Shown here in pieces: positions 22,740-33,695 of a DNA stretch of 64,000 nt. Both the position numbers and the translations under genes were made by a program. The number at the start of each line of letters is the position of its first letter. Position 1 is the first letter of the stretch. The notes under the pieces are model-generated. The model ran no database searches and was not told the DNA's origin. It worked only from the letters and a program-made list of their open reading frames with translations. This DNA is from Bromus sterilis (Eukaryota; Streptophyta; Magnoliopsida; Poales; Poaceae). Location of the stretch: NCBI GenBank assembly GCA_950022295.1, contig OX465596.1, positions 217,217,501 to 217,281,500 of the forward strand, read 5' to 3'.

Positions 22740-25700
22740 TGTAACAGCCCAGATTTCAGAAAAATTAAAAAAATTGTTTTTGGTGTGAATTGTTTGATTG
22801 TCTGACTTGTTTGTGGTGTTTGCATCCCCGATTTATCAATCGGCGATTATTTTTCCTCTCTATTCTCGTACCGTACGGAGGCCGACCTTTACCACCCTGA
22901 CAGTCGACCTTTGCGACACCGGGTTTCACCCGATCACCGTCGTGAAAACCGCACGAGACCAGCCGCAGCCAACGGAACGAAAAACCCCGTTTAATAATTA
23001 AACAAGATATTTTTATAGCGCGCCTAAAATTGTTCTCGGAACGGTTCCAGCGCGAGGTAAACGCCTCCAGCTCGACGCGCTGGTCGCGCAGTTCGAAGTT
23101 TTACCCAAATCGGAGGTACTGCGGACCCCCGGCGGTCAGAAACGTGAGCACCGCGCGCGCGAGAGAAAAAACGGGGATGTTTTTGCAAACTGCCAGCCAC
23201 CTGGGCTATATAAAGACCAACACACTCCCACCCCTTTCTAGGGTTTCCCTAGCCAAAAATTGCAGCCACACCCCCAGATCTGGTCCAAGTTTTCGTCCAA
23301 AAGACCCCATTTTTCGCAATCCTAGCCCCTAGGCGATCTGGACCGTCATATCTGGCAATCCGACGGCCCAGATCGAGCCAGATCAACCCAGCCTCCACCT
23401 ACCTCCTCTCTCCTCACAGCCAGCCCGTGGAGGCCGAAGCCGCCGCCGCCGCCTGCGCACTCCAGCCAGCCGGCCAACCTCCTCTCCATCTCCTCCTTCC
23501 CTCTCCTCTCCTTCTCCCTCTCTCACCCGCTACTCCTCCTCTCCTCGCAGGAAGCCGCCGCCCGGCCGCCATGGAGCTCGGGGCGCCGCCCGCTGCGTGG
23601 CTGAGCCCAGCACCCAGCCGAGCCCAGCACGCCGTGCCCAGCCGAGCCCAGCATGTCGCGCCCCTTCCAGCCCCTCACCGCGCCGCCTCCTCCTCACCGG
23701 AGCGCGGCAACCGCTGCCGCCGGCGCCGTCACCTGCAGGTCCTCCGTCGTGGACGAGGAGGTTGCCCGAGCAGCCAGCCAGCCGTGGCCAGGGCCAAGCC
23801 CAGCCAGCCAGCCCGAGCCGGCTTGCCAGAACTAGGGCCCAGGCTGCCAGATCCAGATCCAGCCCCAGGCCAGTGGGCCGAGGCCCACTAGGGGTGAGGC
23901 CCTGTTTTTTGAGCATGTTTGCATTCATTATCCTGTTTATGCATTGCTCTAAAGTGTGCTTCGTGATGTTGGCAGATAGTGCACGTAACTTGTTTTGCTT
24001 ATATCTTTTTAACCGTAACTCCGTTTGGGGTGTTCTTTATATGTAACTTGATTAGTTTTTCGTTTACTTTGTGTTTATGCTATTGTTTGCTGTTGTTAAG
24101 CAACCTAAAATACGGTTTAGGACAGAACAGTACCAAATCTTTTAATCATCGTGCGGCACTTAGTGTATGCCATGTTTAGGTTGTGCCTCACTTAAATTGA
24201 CTAGCATAGATAGTTTACTTTGTGCTTCACCTCTTGAAATGTTTGTGTGCTATGCCATGCTTGCTTGAGTTTCCATGTTAATAACCGTTGGTTGATCACC
24301 TGTAGCTAAGCAACTTGAACCACCCTAAATTTTCGGTATCGTCGTGTGTGACGAGTACTCCACTTAACCTGTTAGTAACCGCTCTCGACGCTAGGTGCGA
24401 TGTCTCGTGTTGCCTTCTTGTTGATGCTTTGCCTCGTAGTAATAGAGTGCTTGCTCGTTGTTTGCCTTTTCCAGTGTTTACCGTCTTGTGTGCTTCCGCG
24501 GGTACCTCTCGGAGACGATGCGAGCTTGCGATCAACTACATCGTCGGAACCCGACTTATCAACAGGAAAGGACTATACATTACTTATGATCCATTCTATT
24601 TCAACCAGCGGTTTTCATGCTAGTCTAGGATAGGTTCGATGTTTGATCCTACCACATGTTTACAGCCTCTTTCAAACCGATACAGCCATGTACCCTCCCA
24701 GCAAACAATGTACTGCTATGTTACTATTGCTCGTTGCGCAGCCCCTGCTTAGTATGCATGCTTAGGATGCTACGATGTTACCCTGTTACTCCTTGGTTTG
24801 GGATATCACTTTATTAATATTGTTGTTGATGATATGATTATTATAATGTTGACTATATTCGACGAAGGATGGAAGGTCTAGGCTATCCCTCCCCGACGCT
24901 TTGTTCCATTCGAGTCACCTAGGATCCGAGTTCCGGGTATTGGTTTTAAGACTGAGCGTGCCTAACCGCGTGTGGGATTTTATGGGGTCCCCTATTCTTA
25001 CCTATCTAGCTTCAAACATTTCTAGTGGTGGCCCAGGCTGGTTTTACCTTTTGCAACGTGTGTGTGTTGGTTGGCGCCGCAACTGTTTTCGAAACAACTC
25101 GGGCCAGCGGAGACATAGTTTTTCTGTTGTTCCAAACCTGGAAGCTAGGGGGCTACCCACATCTGTTTGGGTAGCTAACCCGACCTCGTCTAGACGGTAG
25201 AGGCCGATTCGAGAGCGCGGCCGGCTTTTGAGTTGGATGTCGACTCACCGGGGGCCACCCGGATTTGTGCGTTGTTAGTTAGAGGGACCTGTCGTTCCGG
25301 ATCTCTTGGGACTAAATCATAAAATGGTTGCCTATAATGGGTAGCAACTGAGAGACATGGGCGTGCGTGCGGAGCATTGTAATGGGAAGTTGGTACACCC
25401 CTGCAGGGTTAAATCTTTTCGAGAAGCCGTGTCCAAGGTTATGGACGACTTGAGACCTACTCCTTGTTCATAGACAACGACAACAGAGATAATCTTAATA
25501 TATCTTGATCAACGTGTGTGTGTGCCTTGACTACTTCCTCTTCGTCGGGATGCGAAGAGGAGGACAAGGATAGGATAGGTGTTATGATTGCGTAAGTAGT
25601 TGATAGCAAGACTTCTTGGAGGAGATTCCACATCGAATGCTTGGCTTCTTACCTTACTCTCTAGATCGTTAGCCACTTCATAAATGCTAGTGCGGCAGCA

Positions 25701-26214
25701 ACCTCACCACTTACCCCTTCCCTACCGTAAACTACTAGTTATCCTAGAGTGACGAGTGATGAAGTCCTTGCTGGGTCAGATGACCACTACAGTTGGATGC
25801 TGAGTACTTCTGTACTCATGATACTACCCCCAAACTCTTTTCAGGGTTCTTGATCGACAACAGGTACGGTGATCGACGTTTCACGTGGAGACTCGACGTC
25901 GACTAGTTAGGCGGATCCCGGCGGAGGGCCTGGACCAGTGTGGTTATGGGGTCGATGTTTTTCTCTTTGCCACTAGGCATTTGATTGTAGTCTGTACTTA
26001 GACATGTATCTTCCGCTGTTGTATTGTATTTAAGGCAGTTGTATGCCGATTGTATGAGATGTTGTATCCTTGTATCTGTAATGTTGTGATATCATGTTGG
26101 AAATCCGGGGCATATGTCTATGTCATATGTCGCGGTGGGACCGATATGTGCTTCGTCCCCGGATCTGGATGGAGACATCTAGATCTGGAACAGTACCGCA
26201 TATCGGGCCTTACA
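22740..26214 (+). mobile_element. F: solo LTR, long-LTR family B
   Basis: 3475 bp from TGTGTAACAGCCC to GGGCCTTACA, flanked by the duplication AAGGG at 22735-22739 and 26215-26219. Other family members start TGTAACAGCC, so this copy has an extra TG at its start, or the duplication must be read differently. Sense is plus by comparison with element C. No primer site or coding region is present. The G/C-rich part at 23400-23900 gives overlapping ORFs on both strands that I do not accept as genes. It interrupts the internal region of A. Confidence 0.83.
23207..23214 (+). promoter_or_regulatory. TATA box of the F LTR
   Basis: TATATAAA about 470 bp into the LTR, followed by a pyrimidine-rich leader with AGGGTTTCCCTAGCC. 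The same arrangement recurs in C (minus, 48374-48381 and 57208-57215), and a weaker ATTATATA in D at 58888-58895. Confidence 0.6.
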
Positions 26215-26984
26215 AAGGGGATACACGGGGTCATCCCCAAGCTTAGACGCTTGAGTCAACTTTAATTTATTGGGGATGCATGGGGGCATCCACAAGCGTG
26301 AGCGTTTGACACTCCCGGATCTTCTTTCATCATCTTCCCATGCACACTTGAAAACTCCCTTCATACATAACTCATCATAAGCTGATTAGAGAGGTTAGTA
26401 CCCTTAATAAAATAATTTTTCCCCACTGGATAAAAAGATATTCTTGAAGAGCTACTGTTTATCAATATTGACAAAAGGATTTTGCAAATAAAAAGCAAGC
26501 TTAAGGTCTCCAAAAGTAAGGAAAGGAAAAACGTGGCAGAATCTGTGAAAAACAGAACAACAGGTAGTAGAGAATTTTTTCTGGTCATTTCTGCAACTCA
26601 AATCAAAAAACTCAGAACACGCGAAAGTTTCACAATTGTATAGATCATGCTTTGTAAAAACTTCAGCTCAAAAAGATGAACTGATGATTTGTTTTGATTT
26701 TTTCCGTCAAGCAGACAGAATCTGTTTTCTGGACAGCATGTCACAACTTTTGCTTCCCTTATCATAAGAGGCTATAACTTGGCACAAAGCTTGAAAATAA
26801 AGATACAATGATGTTGCTACAGTAGTAAAAATCATCAACACCACTAAAAAAGAAGTAAGAACATCTTGGGTTGCCTTCCAACAAGCGCTTTCTTTTACGG
26901 CTTTAAGCTAGGCATAAAGCAAAATCAGAATCAAGTTTTATCAAGAGAGAGAGAATAGCTAGCCCGTGTAACGGACTCAAAGGT
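26215..26984 (-). other. Internal region of A between F and the protease remnant
   Basis: A/T-rich sequence with no frame of note. It joins logically to the sequence left of F once F and one AAGGG copy are set aside. Confidence 0.5.
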
Positions 26985-27406
26985 AGCTTGATTTTCTTTC
27001 TAAGGAAGTGATCCATCCCCTTTTTGAGAGGGAATTGAAATTTTTATATTCCCCTCTTTCATGTCAATAACAGCACCAACGGTGCGAAGAAAAGGACATC
27101 CCAAAATAATTGGACATAAAGGTTCACACTCTATATCCATTATAGTGAAATCAACGGGAACATAATTTTCATTGTCAATGATAAGAATATCTTCGATCTT
27201 CCCCGAAGGTTTTTTATGAAAGAATCAACGAGACGAATGCCAAAAGAACAAGGATCAAAAGGTTTCAATTCGAACATGTCATACATACTTTTGGGCATGA
27301 CAGAGGTACTAGCTCCAACGTCACATAAAGCTTAGCAAGAGAAGTTATTCAATTTAATCTTAATCATAGGATCCAAACCATCATCTAGCTTCCTAGGTAT
27401 GGAGGC
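26985..27406 (-). pseudogene. Aspartic protease remnant of element A
   Basis: The minus strand encodes a retropepsin-like segment with the active-site motif DVGASTSVMPKSMYDMF (D-x-G-A-S at 27308-27322) and a downstream CEPLCPIILGCPFLR block. Retropepsins of this type release gag and pol products from the polyprotein. The frame is broken by an in-frame TAA just upstream of the motif and by a one-base loss in the A-run at about 27213. There is no RT downstream. The product is therefore not made as an intact enzyme. Confidence 0.75.
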
Positions 27407-28965
27407 TTATATTCTAAGCTTCTCCTCCCTAGCTTTGATGATAGCATTAGTGATATGCTCCGTGAAGGCAAGATTTAGTGTGCTAGTGTGGGGGTCTCTA
27501 GACATTTTGTGTAGCAAGTTAATAACTTCTGAGAGGGTACAACTATAAAAATCAATATCACTACTATCAAAGGTGGTAGTGGTGTCATCTAGGCTCAATT
27601 GTTTGAAACCCTCTATGTTGATAGGAGTTTCTTCTTCTACGGTTGAGGTATTAGCATCACCAATAATAGGTTCAATGGCACTAGGAGTGTGTTGGGTGCT
27701 AATAGTTTCGGTGTCCTCAACAATTTGGATAGTAGCAACTGTGTGGTGTGTAGGAAGGCTCTTACTTCTATCCTCTTCTTCTTTTTCTCTAGCCCATCTT
27801 TCTTTTAGTTTAGCCATCATCCTAATATTTTCATTAATTTTTAATTGGATAGCATTAATAGGAGTGGCCTTCCTCTACTCAAGGGGGGAGGTTCTAATAT
27901 TAAGCATCTCAACATCAAGGGCTAAGCTATCTACCTTCAAAGGGAGATTATCTAATTTAGCTAGTTTCTCTTCTACATTCTTGTTGAAGGCTTTTTGGGT
28001 AGTGATAAAGTCTCTAAGCATGCTTTCTAGTTCAGAAGTGGGGTTCTTGTTACAAGGATAAGTGTTGTTGTTCCATAGTTGGATGGAAATAGTCTACGAT
28101 TGCTAGCAAAATTACGCCTATAAGCATTATTGTTGAAGTTGCTTCTAGCAATAAAGTTCACATCTACTTTCTCCTTGGCAACCAAAGAATTTAAAGGAAC
28201 ATCATGAGTATCAATAGAGGGTTGCTTGGTAAGTAGAGACATAATCAAGTAAAAAATTTCATTTAGGGAGGTAATCTCCTCGACAGAGTTTACCTTCCTA
28301 TCTGTTGGAGCGAGTTCGGCGTGCCATTTGGAGTAGATGGTCATCATCTCATCGAGAAGTTTTGTGGCAGCACCAAGTGTAGTTGACATAAAGGTTCCTC
28401 CCGTAGCAGTATCTAACAGATTCCGCAAGGTAAAGTTCAAGCCTGCATAAAAAGTCTGGATAACCATCCAAGTAGTCAAACCATGTGTAAGGCATTTCTT
28501 AACAAGAGATTTTATTCGTTCCCATGCATGGGCAACGTGTTCATTATCCAATTTCTTAAAATTCAAAATGTTACTTCTCAATTGGATAATTTTAGCAGGT
28601 GGGTAGTACTTCCCAATAAAAGCATCTTTGCACTTATCCCAAGAATCTATGCTATTCCTAGGAAAAGATTGAAACCAGATTTTAGCTCCTCCCCTCAAGG
28701 AGAAAGTAAAAAGCTTAAGCTTAACAACATCACCTTCTACTTCTTTATACTTTTGCATATCACATAACTCAACAAAATTGTTGAAGTGTAAAGAAGCATC
28801 ATCTCCAGCACCAGAGAATTGATCTCTCATAACAAGGTTTAGCAAAGCAGGTTTAATTTCATAAGAGGTAGATGAAGTGGCAGGTGTGGAAATAGGAGTG
28901 CAGATAAAGTCTTTGTTGTTGTGACTATTGAAGTCACACAACTTGGTGTTTTCAGTGGAACCCAT
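27407..28965 (-). pseudogene. gag: Gag remnant of element A (Athila/Sabrina type)
   Basis: I start at ATG 28965 (MGSTENTKLCDF), since the 17 residues upstream in the open frame lack the look of gag. The retrotransposon-gag core is clear: FSLRGGAKIWFQSFPRNSID, then DAFIGKYYPPAK and HAWERIKSLVKKC. This protein would package element RNA into particles. A one-base frameshift near 28070 ends the first frame; the other frame continues to a TAG near 27880, then an open stretch (27407-27820) rich in Thr, Ser and Glu leads toward the protease. The gene is broken at least three times. No zinc knuckle is visible. Confidence 0.8.
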
Positions 28966-29100
28966 AGCAACAGCAAGTGTGGCAGATTTTTTTGTGATTT
29001 TCAATATAGGATACAAAGATAAAAACTGAAAGGTAAACTAACAAGACTAAAAAGCAAAGGTAAAAGATAGTGTGCAAATCCCCTATCTTAGCACTCGGAA

Positions 29101-29118
29101 TCTCCCGCAACGGCGCCA
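29101..29118 (-). other. Primer-binding site of element A, tRNA-Asp type
   Basis: The minus strand reads TGGCGCCGTTGCGGGAGA, close to the tRNA-Asp complement usual for Athila-lineage elements. A 10-base spacer separates it from the LTR at 29129. Confidence 0.85.
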
Positions 29119-29128
29119 GAAATTTGTT

Positions 29129-30742
29129 TGATACACTATCCTCGCTGTTTACCCCAAGTGGAAGGTTGAGATGTAGTGTAGCAGCAAATTTACCCTATGT
29201 ACAGGAAATGGTTTGTCTCCCGTAGGACTCCGGAAATGATAAGTAGGTGCCAACGACGCAATTGATGTGGACCTGCACACAATAAAAATAACTTTGCTTC
29301 CCAACGAGTACAGAGAGGTTTTCAATCTCTCCGGCCTTCTTATTCACAAAGGATAAAACGCAAGGGATAATGATAACAGCTAGAAAGTAAAAGCAGGAAC
29401 ATAAAAGAGCGTGTAAATAGTGATGAGAATATGGACCGAGGTCCCGTGATGTTCACTAGTGATATCTCTCTCCCAAAAGACGATAAAACTACTGTGCGAG
29501 GTAAACAAATCACAATTGGGCAATTGACAGGATTAAAAATGCACCGCAATGCTAACTATGATACAAAGAAAGGACGAGGCTCAAAAGCATGGGAGGTACG
29601 CCAAAATAAGTAGACCGAAATCCAACTGCATCTACTACTAATCATCCGCCTTGAGATATCTATCCAGAACATCTCGATGGTATTACGTTGCGAGCCCCAC
29701 CCAAAGTGTAAACCCAAAGCAACAGACAACTGCATTAAAAAGCACTTTGCGTAAAGTAAACAAGACTTTCAACCGTGGTTACAAGCACCTTTTTCCCCTT
29801 GTGGCAACATCACATCCCCTAGACTCATGTTTCTGTCACTCAAGCGTGTCATCAGTGGGCATGAACCCACAGTAGCGCATAACGTTCCCTCTTGGAGTCA
29901 CTACCTACTACTTGGACAAAGCAATTAACAACAACGGAGAACATGCAAGAATTACTTAGGAACAAAAATATAAAAGATAAGAACCAAATATATTACTCAA
30001 TCACAATCTAAACATAGTCTCATAATCCATCAGATCCCAGCAAACTCAGCATAGCAACAGCAGAAAATTAAATATGTGCCTCGATCATGTAGGGCAGCTC
30101 ACAATGTCTAAACCATGAAGAACAAAGAGGGGAGGAGAACATCACATAGCTACTGATCACGGACCCATGGTCCGAGGGAGACTACTCATGGATCATCCAG
30201 GAAGCGTACATGGTGGATGGGAAGCTGTCGGAGGTCAATCCTCCCTCCGGCAGGGTGCTGGGAAGAGGTCTGCTGGTGCTCCCAATCTTGGAAGCGCGGA
30301 GGCAGCGGAACAGAGGCGAGATTGCGAAAAGGGGTTCTGTCTTCGGAGGTTTTGTGTCACGGAGAATATATAGGTGAAGGGGGGCAGCCAGCGGGGGCAC
30401 TAGGGGTCCAGGCGCCCCCCTGGCGCTGCCAAGCCCTAGGCCGCGCCAGGTGGCCGCCTGGGTCCCTAGTGATGGCCCTCTGGCCCCACTTTGGTGATTA
30501 CGGAAGCTTCCGTTGCGCCGATTTTTTATCTGATTTTTCCCGAATTTTTGGAGCATTTTTTATATGGGGGAAACCTGAAATAGAAAAACTGCATAAAACA
30601 GGAACTGGCACTTTGGTGCACTGAGTTAATAAGTTAGTCCAAATATGATCAAAAGTGTATGAAAGTGTATCTAGATCATAGCAATATCACACAAAACATG
30701 CATGTAGCAAGCAGAAATTATAGATACGTTTGGGACGTACCA
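29129..30742 (-). repeat. 5' LTR of element A
   Basis: 1614 bp, plus-strand start TGATACACTATCC and end GGGACGTACCA. The usual terminus is TATCA, so one base of the end has changed. A minus-strand TATA-like box is at 30366-30373. The flanking duplication ACTCG follows at 30743-30747. LTRs of the same family are the 3' LTR of A, solo LTR G, and fragment I. Confidence 0.88.
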
Positions 30743-30777
30743 ACTCGTCTTTTACATTGTAGCAAGCAGAAATTATA
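30743..30777. repeat. Target duplication and 20-bp copied segment beside element A
   Basis: ACTCG (30743-30747) is the second copy of A's target. A few bases later a 20-bp segment, TGTAGCAAGCAGAAATTATA (30758-30777), exactly repeats 30703-30722 inside the A LTR. Directly after it the truncated LTR E3 begins, so this is a rearrangement junction. Confidence 0.7.
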
Positions 30778-30987
30778 TGACCTAACTAAGGTGGCGTCTC
30801 GGTCCCTTACATTGTGTGAATCCGTTTCGTGGAACCGGCCGGACTCTCGAGCGGTGACAAACTCAGGTAGTCGACTCCTGGATTAGAGAAGGTGATGTGA
30901 GGGTAGTGCCTTGGTTTCATCCACGTCCGACACCTGCTTGAAGGGTGACAAGAACGAGGCGATAAGTGATGACACGCGTGTGAAGAT

Positions 30988-31050
30988 GTACACCCCTGCA
31001 GGGTTAATGAACTATTCGAATAGCCGTGTCCGCGGTTATGGACTACTTGG
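30988..31050 (+). repeat. Triple-palindrome LTR module (E3 copy)
   Basis: The block contains CCCTGCAGGG, then CTATTCGAATAG, then CCGCGG within about 60 bp. Equivalents in the same position relative to LTR sense occur in B1 (6946-7010), F (25394-25456), D (42700-42767, minus), C (45309-45373 and 50198-50263, minus), E2 (10291-10355 and 17770-17832, minus), E4 (52922-52985, minus) and H (33069-33124). Arms differ between families yet stay self-complementary in most copies. Confidence 0.75.
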
Positions 31051-31333
31051 AGATCTTTACTTGATCATAGACAACTTGAATGGATACTTATAAAACTCGC
31101 AAGATAAGCGTGAGTGCTATGGCATGCTTCCTCGTGGGGAAGTCGAGGAAATACCAATAGTGGTGTAATTTGTTGGAGACTTGGTAGTGGACTCGTGTAC
31201 GCTTCTTACCTCAATTCTGGTACTCGTAGCACAGGACTAGCCAAGTCAAAGCTGGCACTTCTGCATGTTGAACCCCACCTCCTTTACCTTGATACTTGAG
31301 CATGAGTAGTGTAGTTCTGATGTAAGTCTTGCT

Positions 31334-31351
31334 GAGTACGACTTTGTACTC
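31334..31351 (+). repeat. GAGTAC...GTACTC hairpin module (E3 copy)
   Basis: GAGTAC and GTACTC flank a six-base spacer. The same six-base arms with spacers of four to six bases occur in E2 (9993-10010, 17469-17486), E4 (52620-52637), F (25802-25817), D (42342-42357) and C (44950-44966, 49839-49855). The spacer differs between families; the arms do not. Confidence 0.75.
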
Positions 31352-32146
31352 ACGTTTTCTTATTCTATGTTTTAGATGAGAACCCGGACCCCGATGGAGT
31401 CATCTTCGTGAAGCTCGATGTTGACCTTGGTAGTATAGTTCCAGACAGCAATCTGGTCCCTCGTGGAATGGCATGTATGTTTACAAGGCTTCTCTAAGCC
31501 ATTTGTTAAACTTGTCTGTACTCAGACCTAATTTTCTTCCGTTGTATGATGTAATGATGATCACAGACATGTGATCTTTGTATGCTCTATGTGTAAGTCA
31601 ATAAAGATACACTTTGTAGAGTTATGTGATGATACCTGCTGTTCATACTAGGCATATGTGCTGCGTGTATGTTTATAACATGCATGTCTGAGTATGGGTT
31701 TTCGAGACCTTAGTTGTGATCTGGCTGGCGGTCTTTTATATACCAAGTGGCCCTTAGATGTGCGCAGCTTGGGGCATCGCGATGCGATTTCTCATGACTC
31801 TGTCACGTGCACACTTTGTTGTATGATCGAGCCCGCCCTAGACCCCGACTAAGTGATCGGGCTGGAGTAAGTTTATGTAAGAGTTAGGATTCAATCGATA
31901 ACATGGTTGAGGCGACTTGTCTATGAGTATGGGATTCACCACCCATAAGCATTTAGACTTGTGAGCGGACGATGAGGACCCATCTCAGATGATCATCCGG
32001 CCTGGATGGGATGCCCCTCACGTTCGATGCTTTCCGAGAGTGTTCTGTGCTTGGCCTTGTCTGCTTAGACAAGTGGGTACGGCTCTCGGCTCTCCATGTG
32101 ATTGTATCGCGACTGGAATTACATACGCTAACCCAAGGTCCCGACA

Positions 32147-33695
32147 AAAGCAGATGCCCAAGGGAACCTACAACGGAGAGACTCTTCAAGTCTCTTCAAG
32201 TTTGACTTACGAGTGGATGCACTCGTATTTCACTCTCGTTGTCGTCTCGGTAGTGTAGCATCACCGGGGTGATACGAGGATATTCCTTTTTAGGTCATTC
32301 CTCTGATGTCTCGGTCGAACCTCTCTAAGCGTAGCATTGAGGATGATTCCTCCTGGTTTCACTTGATGGTAGGCACCTGAACCGACTGGTGTCCTTACAG
32401 GTAAGGAGTCGGGTGACCCAACGGTGCCTGCGTAGGGATTGTATCGGGACGGCAGGACAGGCGGATACCATCGTGGGCCTGGTCCTTTCTCGTTGGCCGT
32501 GAGATACCCTGTATTATGAAAGTCGAGCTCTTCCAAGAGCACACGCGAGATAACGTAAGGAGACGGTTCACCTTATCTGTAACCGCAGGAGTTGGTGGGA
32601 CGACAGGGCAGGCACCGATGTACTGGTGGTCCTGGCTGTTGTCGTTGTCCGAGACTCACCCAGAAAGGCGCAACGCTAATGGTTGTCCAGACAGATAATA
32701 ATAAAATGACTAACGGTTCAGGTGGATGACTTGAGAGGCCCCAAAGGCATGTATGCACTACCTTCACGTGGGATTACGGTGTGGGCCCTCCGCGTTGTGG
32801 TCTCGTTTGAAAGCTCTAAAAGACGTCCAGTTCAGCATTGAGGCACAGTCGGATCGCGCCGGTGGCGCTGGAATTCACCGTCCTCGCAACGACCTGGAGA
32901 GCAAGGGGTGATAGGCCCATGCCCCCCTTGCCCTTAGGGCTGTAGACCGGCGGGGACCTCTCTGATGAGCCGTAGGATGGGCCTCCACGTGTCGGATAGC
33001 CTCGGCGGGGTGTTGCCTAACAAGGTGTACGCCACCCTAGAGATCTGAGCGTGTAGTATGACACCAGTGCACCCCTACAGGGAAGTTTAATCTATTCGAA
33101 TAGCCGTGTCCACGGTAACATGACTCTTTATGTTGAAGCCAGAGCCTACTACTACAAACTACTACTATTAAACTGTTGGTTCCGATTTCTCTTCCTCGTA
33201 TGGAAGTCGAGGAGGGGATCTCGGAGGCATTTATAATTATTAATAATTACAACTTACTATTAAACAATGTTGCAGCAACTTCTATTGCATTGTTACTTTA
33301 TGCTTTATATGAACTGTTGGCTGATTCTCTTCTTGTGCTGCAAGACTCGTCGGAAGATGCTAGTCTTCGATAGGCCTAGCTTCTTATCCTTATTCTGACT
33401 TTTCGATCGTTCCCAGGAAGGAGGCCTCGCCTTTTCGATCGTTGTTGTTTTTGTGCTAGCCTTCTTCAGGCAGATCATGTGTACCTTGTGTCTGTACTCA
33501 GATACTATTGCTTCCGCTAACTTTGTGTTCTCGAGCTGTTGTATTCGAACCCTTGTGGCCCCTGACTTGTATTAAACAGCTTGTATTATTTTATTTATAG
33601 AGTTGTGTTTTGATATCTCACCGTGAGTCCCTGATCTCGATCGTGTACCTTGCGTGTATGATTACTATACACGACTTGATTTTGGGGGTTTCACA
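32147..33695 (+). mobile_element. H: fragment of a further long-LTR family
   Basis: No coding domain is present. The segment shares short modules with E and B LTRs: the palindrome block at 33069-33124, and TGTGTCTGTACTCAGAT near 33489, matching the region close to the end of E and B LTRs. It ends in GGGGGTTTCACA at 33695, a plausible LTR terminus, and is followed by aORF sequence. The left end is not defined; E3 may have inserted into it. Confidence 0.5.

Larger units (their letters stand above)
3389..30742 (-). mobile_element. A: complete Sabrina/WHAM-like Athila-lineage Gypsy element, interrupted three times
   Basis: The LTRs pair as 3389-20635 (interrupted, about 1613 bp without insertions) and 29129-30742 (1614 bp). 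The 5-bp target duplication ACTCG is perfect at 3384-3388 and 30743-30747. Sense is minus: the primer site beside the right LTR matches tRNA-Asp, gag and protease remnants read on minus, and a purine-rich tract flanks the left LTR. Without its three passengers the element is about 8.2 kb. It carries gag and protease remnants but no reverse transcriptase or integrase that I can see, so it depended on another element for movement. The family name is by recognition of the LTR start (TGATACGTC-type in sense), LTR size and gag type; a database search would settle it. Confidence 0.85.
30778..32146 (+). mobile_element. E3: truncated family-E LTR, plus sense
   Basis: The segment is the reverse complement of the left ~1.4 kb of the E2 LTR (about 9198-10560) and ends in GGTCCCGACA, the sense 3' terminus of the LTR. 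The sense 5' part of the LTR is missing. No primer site follows, so it is a 3' LTR remnant or a truncated solo LTR. AAAGC (32147-32151) would be the right target duplication; the left partner is lost. It is the only family-E copy in the window facing this way. Confidence 0.8.
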
